From Notospermus geniculatus (lineage: Eukaryota; Nemertea; Pilidiophora; Heteronemertea; Lineidae): a stretch of DNA of 64,000 nucleotides. The notes beneath the pieces were generated by a model. That model had not been told where the DNA came from, did not search any database, and saw only the letters and a list, made by a program, of their open reading frames with translations. Location: the NCBI GenBank assembly GCA_002633025.1, contig NMRB01000004.1:848561-912560 (forward strand). The letters run 5' to 3'. Below are positions 36,601 through 48,600 of this stretch, piece by piece. Both the position numbers and the translations under genes were made by a program. The stretch's first letter is position 1. Each line of letters starts with the position of its first letter.

Positions 36601-39600
36601 TGCCTCATTCATCCCTTGAGATGCTAATCCAATTAAGTGGAAAATGTGGTTGTATTATTTGTTTCCTTCCGTCATGCAATGGGGCGGGAGAATATTCATA
36701 GTTGTGTCCAGTTTGTGGTTGTGGTGTTGGTCAGGCTGTGGTTGGCTGCTTGGAGTTGAAACCTTTTGACTTAGGAATTGTGAAGTCTTTGTGGGAGGGC
36801 TCTTAGGTTTGGACAGCTTTGATTCACTAGAGGTAGTTGCCGTTGATCACCTTTGACCTGGAGCGATGACGATGTTGGTTCGGATACGTAGAGATCACCT
36901 GTTAAATCTCTTAAACAGCCTGTTTTCTGATTGAAGTTTGTGGATGTGTCACTGATTAACTTGATATTTGCCAAATCTCACTTTTGACATGGCAATTTTA
37001 GGATGACTTAGCCGTTCTTGTTGTAACTGTTCTGTGCAGGGAAACTTTCTTTTTGCTGGACGCACATTTGCATATTCGGCCTAGCATGTGGAGGGATCAG
37101 GCATATCTTTGTTCGCAGGATCAATTCAGTTTGTTGGCCGAACACATTTTGGTTCGGTCAGTGAGAATTTGGATATGTTCTTTCATACTAAAAAGAACAG
37201 GAAGCAGTTTCCTCATGATTATCAATATCAATATGACGGGCCAATCATTGTCCTAACGGTAAGTGATTTGCCCAGGATCTCAATGGTATGGTGATTGAAG
37301 GTTTAGGTGTTGTCATCTCTAGCCTGAACTAGTGCTTAGGGCTGTTGATGATGGTTTATCACACCATGTGATCAACATTGGATTTGGGGTAGACATACCA
37401 CACTTGTCTCTCACACTTCCTAAGCACTTGAGCATATTCCTGTAGTATTAGCCCTTTAATTATAAGCCAGAACAAAACTCTGTATGACCAAGTCTTGTGC
37501 CTCTGATAACAGATCTTCTCGGAGAGCAGCTGCAAAGGATGCATATCGAAAGTGTTGGAGCTTGGTATGCATGGTGGGTGGAAGGTTGGAGACATGGCTG
37601 GTTGGATGGAGATGACATTCGGGTAGGAATCTGACTCTCACAAACCAGTCTACAGGTTTTCAAGAATGGGCCAGGTTGAGTGATATGGCAGAAACAGTGC
37701 AGAAAGGCTGTCAGATTACTGATTCTTGCCTCTTCCTTTGCAGGACACTGGGTATGAAGGCAAGTTGCAGGAACTTATCACCTCAGAATCCGCTTACAAG
37801 AAGCAGCTCGTCGACATGGAGAGGAGGGAAGCCTTGTATAAGGCGGACCTCCTGGCAGCACAAACTCAACTCCATGACATCAGAAAAGATCACAGTCACC
37901 GCATCCAAGAGCTTCAGGATACAATTGCTGACTTGGAAAGGAATGAAGCCAAGTAAGTCTCTTCGAATAGATCGGCATTTCATCTGAAATTTGTTGCCTT
38001 TGTGTGTGTTACCTCTGTGAATAGTATCGCCAATTCAACCCCATTCGTCAAGTTACCTTTCGAATGAAGAGGGCACATTTTTAGCTCAGCTGACTACCAG
38101 GCCTTTGGGCCTCTTGTTGATCAAGATCTCTGTTTAGGCCTAACACAAATCTTTCTTTCCGTTCTTACAGGCTGAAGAGTAAACTCAACCTGAACTCCAA
38201 GGACAGAACCACCGAAACTGTATCCAAAATCCATGACCTCAAGGATCGAATCATCGATCTCGAAGCCACCGAGAAACAACTACGTCGTACCGTCCAAGAC
38301 CTCCAAAACGAACGTGATGATCTCCGTCAGAAAGTTGCAGAGAATCGCTCCCGTCCTACGAGCACACACGATCCTGTCGATAGGTTACGTGAACTCGAAC
38401 ATCAACAGGAAGTCGATGAACTTCAGGCCAAGATACGCCAGTTGGAGAATGCTGAAGCAGTTTTGCAGGACCAACTTTTGAAGCTTCGTAGTCAAGACGA
38501 CACTGGTAAGGGCTACTTTTCAGTTTTGTTCTGCGATCTTTGCAGTCAACTGGATTTAAGTTGTTGGCTCAGTCATTCAGAGTCATTTGACATCTCTTTA
38601 GAATCTTTTTCTCTGCCTTACTGCTAGTGCAAACATTTCATATGATAACGTTTCCATTCAGGTTTTGCCGAACGCATCGAGCACCTGGAACGCTCTGAAC
38701 GAGCCCTTCAGCGTAAGTTGGAGATGTACGAATCACATGACTTCAATGATGAGGCAGACAGTCTGATGGATAAGCCAGAAGATCTCCTGCGCCAGCGGAT
38801 ACACGAGTTGGAGAAAGTTGAGAAGCATCTCAGAAGTCAGGTGAGTTTAATTTTTGGCAGTAAGTCACTTCATTGACCTTGATCTCTCCTGTTTCTTGTG
38901 TCATCCATGACGTCATCCTCACATTGTAGATCACTGACCTTGAGAATGACCGGGAAGAACTCCACGAGATTGCAAGAAAGGACAAGAATTCAATTCACGA
39001 GTTGAATGTGAAGCTTCGAGAACTCCAGCTTGCGGAGAAGAACTTAAAGGAGCAAGTCAGCATGTTTGAGGTGACAGAGAACAACCTCCTTGCCAAGATA
39101 GATGCTCTACAGGTCAGTGCGTTACATATAGACACTTTTGGGCTGTCAGACTTTTACATGGTAATCTTTGGTACCTGTCAATTCAGAGGTTAAGGGTTTG
39201 TCTCCCAATCATATCAGTGCCCCTTTGAGTTTACTGTCTCCTCTTGCTCAGGCAGGTGATGGCCTTTTAAGCAGAAATTTGGGGTTTATATCCTGGTGAG
39301 ACCTTGGTGTTTCTTTACGGCAAGGAATAATGGTTGACGTTTTTGATTATTATTATTCTTTTATTGCCTGAAACCTTTGCATGTCAAGACATCCTTCATC
39401 CCGCCAAGTAAAACTGGGCGATGGAAAAGGGCGCGAATGTGAATATTTTGATTACGTGTGTTACAGGACGAGCTCGATGATCAAGAGGACCAACTGAGTC
39501 GCGTCAAGCGTGCTGAGAAGAACTGGAAGGGTCAGGCCAAGGAGCTGAGGTTCACAGAAGAATCGGCAGCAAAGAAAGTCATCAATCTCGAAGCTTTGGT

Positions 39601-42600
39601 TGAGGAGCTGCAATCATCAGAAACCAAGTTGAAGAAGAACCTGTACACAGCTGAGCAGGAAAACCTGGCCTCAAAAGACAAGATTGAGATTCTTCAAGAA
39701 CAAGTCTATGATCTACAGAGTACAGAGATCACTCATAAACAGAGGATTAGGGACTTGGAGAACAAGGAACGAGCGTTACACTGCGATTTGGCAAAGTATG
39801 AGTGTTCTGAGAACGTCGCTACGCGGCGTAGTGGTGACTTGGAGTCGTTGACGGACAGTTTGTCAGAGCGTATCTATGCCTTAGAGGAGGAGAGAGCAAA
39901 CTTGAAGTACGAAGTCTCCGATTTGTCAGTTGTTTACGACGATACGAAGAAACAGGTGGCGCTGTTGGAGAACAACGAAATTGCCTTGAAGCAGCAGATA
40001 GAGTATTTAGAGACCAATGAAAAAAGGCTTCAGAAACGTAACCAGGAGTTGGAAATTCAGCGGATTGAGTTGCTCCGAAAAGCAGACGATGCCGGCCATT
40101 CTGAGTTGAAGCAGAAGGAGTTGGTTCAGGCTCTTGAAAGGAGTGAGAAGAAGCTGAAATATAAGCTGCAAGAGTTGGAGAACAATGCAGCATCTCTTGA
40201 GAGGGCGGTAAGTTGGGTTCAACATCTTGCTTCTGTTGTCATTCAGGAGCTGTCATGTTGGGTCACCAGGAGTGGAGACTGAGGGGATTTCAACCCCTGC
40301 AGTCACAGAATGGTATCTCCAGAGAGAAGTTGCATATAAGTCCCAAACCTCTTATTTAGGAACGTGCCCTGCATGAGGTGATCAGTTCCTTTTTCCCCAA
40401 CTTCACTCAGGTACACATTCTGTTTGGGAAGTAGCTTTTTTCTTTGTTTATTTTCCTGGGATTAGCATGGACTAGAAGCAGATTGATCAGATTGTGAGGG
40501 TAGAAGCAATTTGACTTTCCTTCTTTGCTGCTGGCCATACTTGTTTAACTTGTGATTGTCATCAGCTTCACTGAATGGAATCTTCTGTGAGTGTAGCCTA
40601 CTGAAAGTCACCTTGCTTTGAAGAACTGAGACAAACCTTAGTCAATACACAAGCTCCTCTCCCTCCGTCAGTCCAGAACTGGGCATTTAATCAAACCGTA
40701 TTTTTCATTCAGAATTCCAAAATCAAGGAGTTAGAAAAAGACAACACTGCCCTCCAAGATGAACTCTACGAATGCAACCGCAAAATCCAACGGATGGAGA
40801 AGGTCATCAGATCTCTTGAAGAAAAACAACGCAAGGCTGATCTGACGCGTTCGCGTGGAGGTACGGCCGTCATAACCCGACAAGAGTTGTCCGAGTTACG
40901 TGGCCAGGTGGCGCTGCTTGAGGAGACGGAGAAGAACTTGGTGAAAGCCGAGAAGAATGAAGTTCATCTGAAAGAGACCATAGCGGAATTGAGGCGAGGA
41001 AAGGTATGTTGTGGGATCAGAATCAGTTGCTTGGCAGAAAGTCCTGTTCTACCTGCTCTTTTCATTTGAGCATCAGGCTCTTTCACTTGGCATCAAGTCC
41101 CACTCACTCCACTCACTCTCTTCATTGTTCTTTTTGTTTGAGTATTGAATTCTGCTCTTTCAGTTGGCATTGACTCCCACTCTTTCCTTTTCTTTATGGT
41201 TTGAGTCATGAATGTTGAGTTGCGTCTATTATCTCTTTCAGAATGCTTGCGGTCATGAACAAGAGTTGGAAGAACTGAGAGCCCAACTTGCTCACTACCA
41301 AAACTTACTCAGGGTGAGTGTTACTTTTCATTCTATAAGACCTTATGTTCTTTGGACACAGGATTTCAGATCAAAAGTCCCACCCAATGCATGGAAGGGA
41401 TGAGGTTTTAAATCCATTAGCTTAAATAATCTGTGATGGGTTTTGATTGGTAGAAATGTCAGTGCTGAGACATCCATTCCATTGTTAGAATTCTCGTAGC
41501 GTTGCTGTTGGCGACGAGATGTCGCCACTGTATGGTTGTCGTGGTAACCGGTATTGAATATTCATATTCTAGGCCTATTTATTTCTTTTGCATATCATTG
41601 TCGTCACAGCTGTTGCACTTCAAACAACATTAACACTCAGCAATATCATTTCAATTGTGAAATCCTATATTAGGCCTTTGTGTCAATTTGCATATGATAC
41701 AGGCGTTAGGCGTTCACCAATGCAGTTCCCAGAAATTTCCAGATGGTGACGCCGCCCTTGTTGTCAGATTAACATGCAGTGGTTGCTGACTCAAACTGTT
41801 GCGTCAAACTAAAATTAATTGAGGACAGTTTATCATGTCCTCATTGTGATTCCAGTTGTAGACCCATTTGGCTAAAAGTTAAAAATCATTTGATGCAAAC
41901 TCAGGGGGCGTATCCAGAATTTTGGAGGGGAGGGGTGCACTACAATATTGCATTACAAAGAAATGGCTCCCACTCTGAAAACACTCAAAATCAAGGTGCC
42001 TCTGATCCTGCCAATAAAACTGGCGGACTTCAGGTACAAGGTTTCGACTCAAGGTCATCAGCGAGACATCAGGACATCACATTAGGACCCTTATTGTGTG
42101 GAGAGGGGGTAATTTTTCCAAGATCATATATCTCCATTCATTTGACACCACTGAGGAATATGATAATAGCTCATCCTTTAATTCAGTTTAACTGCGTATT
42201 TACTAACTTTCTGTGGTTTCTTACTCATATACTAACAGGAAAGAGAATATGAACTTTTGTGTTGTCTTGAGATGGAAAAGGTAATAATCTTAAGAATCTG
42301 GAATGGTTTGACTTCGGTCAAGTGATTTGAGTTTAAACTTTGGTTATGCAAGGAGTTCTATTCAAAGTATTGAACAATACATTTTAGAAATCTACAGGTC
42401 TACTTGTCATCAATGAGACAGTGAGATCGTTTGCTCATATTTTGGTGACACCCAACTGCCAGATCACAAGGAAGGGATACTGGTGAAACTACACTCCGAC
42501 AGTGTGGCAAAGGTTGACGTTTTGGACAAAGCCCAGCCTACCTCTTCAGTTAATCTTTCAAATTCACCAGCAGTTTTCAGAGTAGAACCGGGCTGATTAG

Positions 42601-45600
42601 GTTGTGAAATTATTCTAAATTTTCAATATATTTTGTATAGAACTCACTGTATGACACCCACCAGTCTATCAACTCTCACTGTGAAGTTATTTTTCATTTG
42701 TTTGTCGTCCATAGTTTGCCTTTATGTCACCACTCACTACTTCTCATAGCATCACAGGGTTTCCACATAATGCTCACCAAATATTTGAGAGTCCTTGATA
42801 GAGACAAGGACCTGTATTTTAGAGAAGTCTTCATTACTGTGGAAGTATACTTGTATCAATTGGCAAATTTCTCTTAGTATTAAAAGAAAAGTATCAGTAT
42901 CCAAAATATAAAGGGAATAGGCCTACAATTGATTACCTGGCATCTGAAAGCAATTCTATATGAGATTTTGGAATTGGTCAAATGCAGCCTTTGACTGCTG
43001 GTGTTGGCTCTAACAGGTGCATCAATTTAAAAGTGTTTTATTGATTTTGATTGAGACCGGCCTGTGGTGAAACCTGCAATACAGCATCTGTGCATCTAGG
43101 CTTAACCAACATAAAATCATCAACAGACAAATTGATTGAAGCCAACGGCATTTTCAGTGCTATATTCCAGTAGAGGCAGAAATTCATGTTCTGTTTTGAA
43201 CAGAGTGTTCACTGCTGTCTTAACAAGAGTGTGCATCGTCTTTCCCAGTTCGCTAGTGTCCAGCTTCCAAAAGAATACTTAATTTGTGAACTTTGATCAG
43301 CCGGTTGCACTTGATCCCAGGATTTCTTGCCATTAATCATTGAAACTGTCAAGCAAGTTCACCTTGGACAAGGTTGTAATAATTCTATAGGACCTTGACT
43401 GGATCCTTCTGAAGTTGTGGACCTTCTGGAAAAAGTGCGCCCATTCATATTTTCTTGTGTGAGGTGAACATTTAAAGATGGATGTTGAGATGGTACGTAA
43501 GTGGTAAAGGTTCCTTTGTTTTCTTAAAATCGAATTGGTTTTGACATATCAGTAGCGCTTGGTATCCCCTTTGCTTGTAGAAAACCTATGTGATTGTGTT
43601 ATTTGTTGTGTACATGTGTAGTTTTAAAAAGTATGCAGTTGTTGTCACCTCTTGGGCTAAGAATCCATTCACACGATTTTCAAGCGGCGATGCTGCATCC
43701 TTTGTCCGTGACCAACGCCGCGGAAACAAACAATGTTCTCAAGCGTCTGCCACTCGAAAATCATGTGAATGGAACGCCAGCCTCGGGTTGCGGGTTTAAA
43801 AATGATTGAACACTTTCTTGTGATCAAGAGCAGTTACCCATAGAGAGCCAACTCACATGCGAAAACTCTCTTGTTAAGTAGGCAAAGGCACTGCTCCTCC
43901 TGAGAGTTTTTGCATGTGAGTTGGCTCTCTATGGGTAAATCTATCACAGAAAGCTATGGGCAGTCGTTGCCATTGGTCTCAGTGGTAAGGAAATGAACAA
44001 TGGTGAATTGCCCATTGAGAGCCAACTTTAACATGCAGTGACAGTATGATTTCTCAAGGGGCTTACAGGTCGACATTGCATCTTGAAGCAACTCGACAGA
44101 TCCGTTGCAGATAAAAAAAACACCACGCGCAGGTTGATATTTCAGCGATTGAAAGGAACTCGGAGCAACTGGCAGTTACCTCGAACAGCATGCTCATGTT
44201 GACAGCGCGTCTTCCATGCCCTCGGTCCATTCCAACAACTACATGTAGTTTACGAAAAGTAGAACATGGGCAACTCAAAGCAACTCGCGGCAAGTACCGG
44301 TAGCGGATCCAGCAGTTGCTCAGAGATGCAAGCGTGCTCAGATCAAGAAAATCGGCAAGTGATCAGTCACTCCGACTTGCTTCCATCGCCGGAAAGCTAG
44401 TTGCCGCGAGTTGCTTCAAGACACACTGTTGACCTGTAAGCCCCTTCATGGATGAAGTATGAATGTGGTATCTTAGGTTTCCTCCTGCATTACATGAATA
44501 CCCAATACTATTGGAGGACATTTTTCCCAATTCCATCAAGGGCAAAACTGTATTTCATGTAGATTATTCATTAAAACTTTTTCCCTCCATTTCATGGCCC
44601 ATATTTTAGAATGCTCCTCAACGTAAAGGAATTCCTCAAGGCTATTGTTCTCAAGAGGAGAACAATATATAATAGCCTTGAGGAGCATTCTGAAATACAG
44701 GCCTAAACTGTGTAGCTCTACTGATGATGAGACCACAGAATCTGCCACAGCAAAATGAAATTCATGATTGACTGTGAACCTGTTGATCAAACATGTGACG
44801 ATACAGGATGTTTTGGTCATCAGTACCTCTATTCAAGGCTCATAAACTGCTGTTACCAAGTTAAATTATTCCTGATATATTTCAATGCATTAAACTGAAA
44901 TTAAATGCTTTTAAATGGACAAAATGAAACACATGTTACAGTTGAATGGAGGGCATAGCAGTTTAGAAACAGATATGCTGTGACTAGAAAAGTGCAAGCT
45001 GATATCATGATCATTTCCGGTGGGATTTTGCACACGCCACATATTAGTTGGTAGTCTCAATGCCAGGTGGCACTTTGCTTCTTCACTCTGCTTGTTGGTG
45101 CTAGTGTGAAGAACTTTTCAATTGATTTTCAATGTTGCGTTAACAATCACAGACACAGATGAGGGATGAGGGTGCGCCATATGGCAACGAGAGAACTTCA
45201 GAGGGTAAAAATCACAGTTCCTTCACAAATTCCTTTAAATTGAGGAGGTGCGATGCCCCATGTTGAGGGTAATCAGATTTTCAGTTGCTATGTTTTGAAT
45301 ATCGATTGATAAAAGATTCCAAGATACGTAGAAATTTACTAGCAGTATTTCCACCTATCCGAAATCCCCGGGTTTTTAGACCCGTGTCTTCCCCGGGCTT
45401 TTCAATACCAACACATTCCAATTGCATGGCGGCGAGCTCGCCGTGTCTATTAGACACGGCAAAAAATAGGTGTACGCGCAAGAAACCCGTGTTTGACACG
45501 GGGTTTTCGATAGGTGGAACTACAGCTAATATCTAACAGTTGGTTGGTGCAGTTTTACATAAGTGGGTGTGACGTATGTCGAACAAATAGTGATTTATTC

Positions 45601-48600
45601 TTGCACAATATGCACAAACAAACCACTTAGTTAGGGTTGGCACATTGAGTCCATGATGTAATGCCAACTGCCTGTCAAACATATCAGATGACACTCATAA
45701 TCTTTCGTAGCGGACACATTTTAATACAGAAATAAGGGATGAAAATTCGACATCCGTTTCAAAACCTTAATAATAACTTAATTGACTGAGCACCAATGAG
45801 GCATTATTAGATACACAGACAAAATTTGGGGGAACCTCCTCAAGTTTATGAATTTTTGGTATTCAGGTAATTGTCTATTCCATATATCACACTTAACATT
45901 CTAATTTAGTGCTTTATGACCTTCAATTGCCCATTTCAGTCTCTTGGTATGCATTACATTTTAATATAATCCATATTCAATTGCATTCAATCCGGGGCAG
46001 GAAACACAAGAATCCTACCCAGGCCCGTGACCACCTGGTGTTTCTGGCGTCGGTTGTAATATATCATAGTTGGTTTTCCAATAATTTGTATTGGCACAAG
46101 CACCATGTGTGTATGGAAATCGAATGATGGTTTCATCGGACTGATATCTATATGTTAATGCCGTGGAAGATAGGCCTATGGCGTATGCGCGAGGCCTAAT
46201 GTAGATTGTTGCTTTAATAATGGATTCTATCAGAGCATATGTGCTCGATTTGTGTGAAGACTGAATACAGTTCGCGTGATGTTCTCAGGAAGAAGACGAG
46301 GATGAATTCTGTGTTTATTCTGACTTTAAATTTCATTTTTCGTTTGTCCTGAAACCGATTTAGGGAATAGTCTTTATTCGGGTGAAAGAAGCTGATACTG
46401 AGGACTCAGGCTGCATATGTGACCTGTGGATACAAACTGTGGTGATCTACTTTCAGTTCTGCCGTTGAGGCCTATTCCCAACTTCTTCCCCAACTTTGAG
46501 TGCTACATTTGACAAGCGTTTCCGTTCCTGTCCTGTCTTCTCCTGGCGATAGCTGAGTACTGAACTATCGTGATTCAGCTGTTCACCGTAGTCAAACTGA
46601 TTGAAGTACCAATGATATCTAAGATATTTATCAAAGTGGGCGGGCCCGATGTACAAAACGGGACGACCATCTGTTCAAGATCTCACTGATGGCAAGAGAA
46701 AGACACGATAATACCTATCATGTTGTGATCCGGTCAACGTCACCACTAGAACATGTGACAATTTGCCAATCACCGGCTCCATCAGTAGCTGGCTGGGATA
46801 GTGACGATTTGTTACGAAGTGGCTTGTCAACGCCAGTGCAGACGGATTCTGAACGCTGGAGTGATGCATCACTGAGCCAGGCAAGAAAGTCGAAGAAGAA
46901 TTCTGGACCATCTTTGGAGAGATATCCACCTCAGAAGAATCACTCCCTGTCAAGAGAAAACTTGTCTGTGCCATATCGGAACAGTCCAAGATCTCCACAT
47001 GAACAGTCTTTGGATACAAAAAGACAGAAAGAAGGGATACTAGTGGCTGAAAGTCAGCCAGAATTAAAACATGAACCTGTGCTAGCATCTTCAGGAAAGG
47101 GAAATGAGGGGTCAGGGATCAACAAAAAGGTGCCAAAAGAAGAGCAATCATTACACTTACAAGGACAAAACTCGTTGAGGAATGGAACAGTGGATGGTCC
47201 TATCAACTTGGAAAGTGAAGACCTAGAGCCAATATCTGATTCTTTGTCAACAGAACCTCATATCAGCGAAGGTAGTGGACCTGTCAACGTTGAAAGTGAA
47301 GCTGTAGAGCCCAAAATATCTGACTCTTTGTCAACGGAACCTCGTATCAGTAAAGAGAGTCGCCATTTGCCCAAGGTGGCAGGAGAGAAAAGTGGAAAGT
47401 TGTCACCAGTTCCTGAGTTGGCCAAGGTGGAACAATCACCCAAGAAAAGGTCGACGAAGCCACATGATCAAAGAAAACCTACATTTGTGGAAGTCTTTCC
47501 AAAATATGCAGATACGCCAAACAGGAGAAATTCAGCCGGTTCTAGGAAGTCCTCAGCTCATGCTGCCTCCCCTGGAGATAAAATGGGTGATGATTACTTC
47601 TTTGAAAATGAGCCTGTTAGGATTGGTGAGAAATGGGATAGAAATTCAACTGGGAAGAATGCGCCATCGGTCGAGGTCATCGTTCCTGGTCGCAGACGAA
47701 TTGAAGATACGGAGCATGGAAGTGGCCGTGTCAGAAAAGCAGCAAAGTTCTTCAACGATAATTCACAGATGCAGGTGACAGAGGAGCATGCTAGGACGAA
47801 CAGACAGCCTCATCATGGAGGGAATGAGAGACGGACAGGGTCGACTCGACGCCAATGGGAAAAGAAGACTCCGCCAACGACCAATGACCAATCTCACTTG
47901 TCTCCAAAGCAGATGTACTCATCTCCATTTGGTGACAGTAATGATGGTCTCGGCAGTGAGAGACAGGGGAAGCCATTTCTCCAAACTTACCCACTGCAAG
48001 AAGGAGATGTTCTCACGCCAACTAGTGAGGATCTATTACTCAGCAGAGAAACTGCTGCAGAGAACGAATTCTCCAATGATGATATCGCAGATGAGAAGGT
48101 ATTCTGGGTTCCTCTCAAAGATGAAAATGTTGATGCTCATGACCCTTTGTTCCCAAAAGTGGAAAGAAATATTTCTGAAGAAGAGAAGCAACGAATTCTA
48201 GCAAAAGACAAGGCACAGCAGCAACTGCAAAGGAAACCACGATTGCAGGGAAAAGTGCCGGGGCCTGACTTGTTGAAGCCTGTGAAGAGGCAGAAGAATG
48301 AAGGACCAGAAAGGAATAAAAAAGGGGAGGTAGCTGATGAAGGAGTGCAAGCAGAACTGAACCAGCCATGTTCAAGTGTTGCCGTGCAGGCTGACTTCGA
48401 ACAGAGTCCTTTTGACGACAGGGACCGTGGTCAAGTGAGAGCTGGGTTAGATACACCGTTGGAATCGGGGGGCACTTTTCCAGTAGGGTTTGATCAATCC
48501 AATAGAAAGCCCTCTCAGCCTGAACCAACTCTTCAACTCGATTTAGAAAATAAACCACTTAGAAAATCCAATGGAACGGAGAAGGAAATCCCACCTGAAG

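Larger units (their letters stand above)
35597..37743. other. Intron with one MITE and a possible cassette exon
   Basis: Contains the MITE at 36341 and the possible exon at 37130. Nothing else supported. Confidence 0.6.
42281..46688. other. Intron crowded with inverted-repeat elements
   Basis: Upstream of the giant disordered exon. Five separate inverted-repeat elements lie within 43675-45526, plus the candidate tiny first exon at 43478. The remaining sequence shows nothing supported. Confidence 0.65.

Noticed and set aside
41779-42252. 157-codon open frame upstream of the microexon at 42239
   Set aside because: It runs through intronic sequence with an element-like stretch (gggggcgtatccagaatttt) and lacks coding character. 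Only the last 42 bases have splice support, in a phase-compatible frame.
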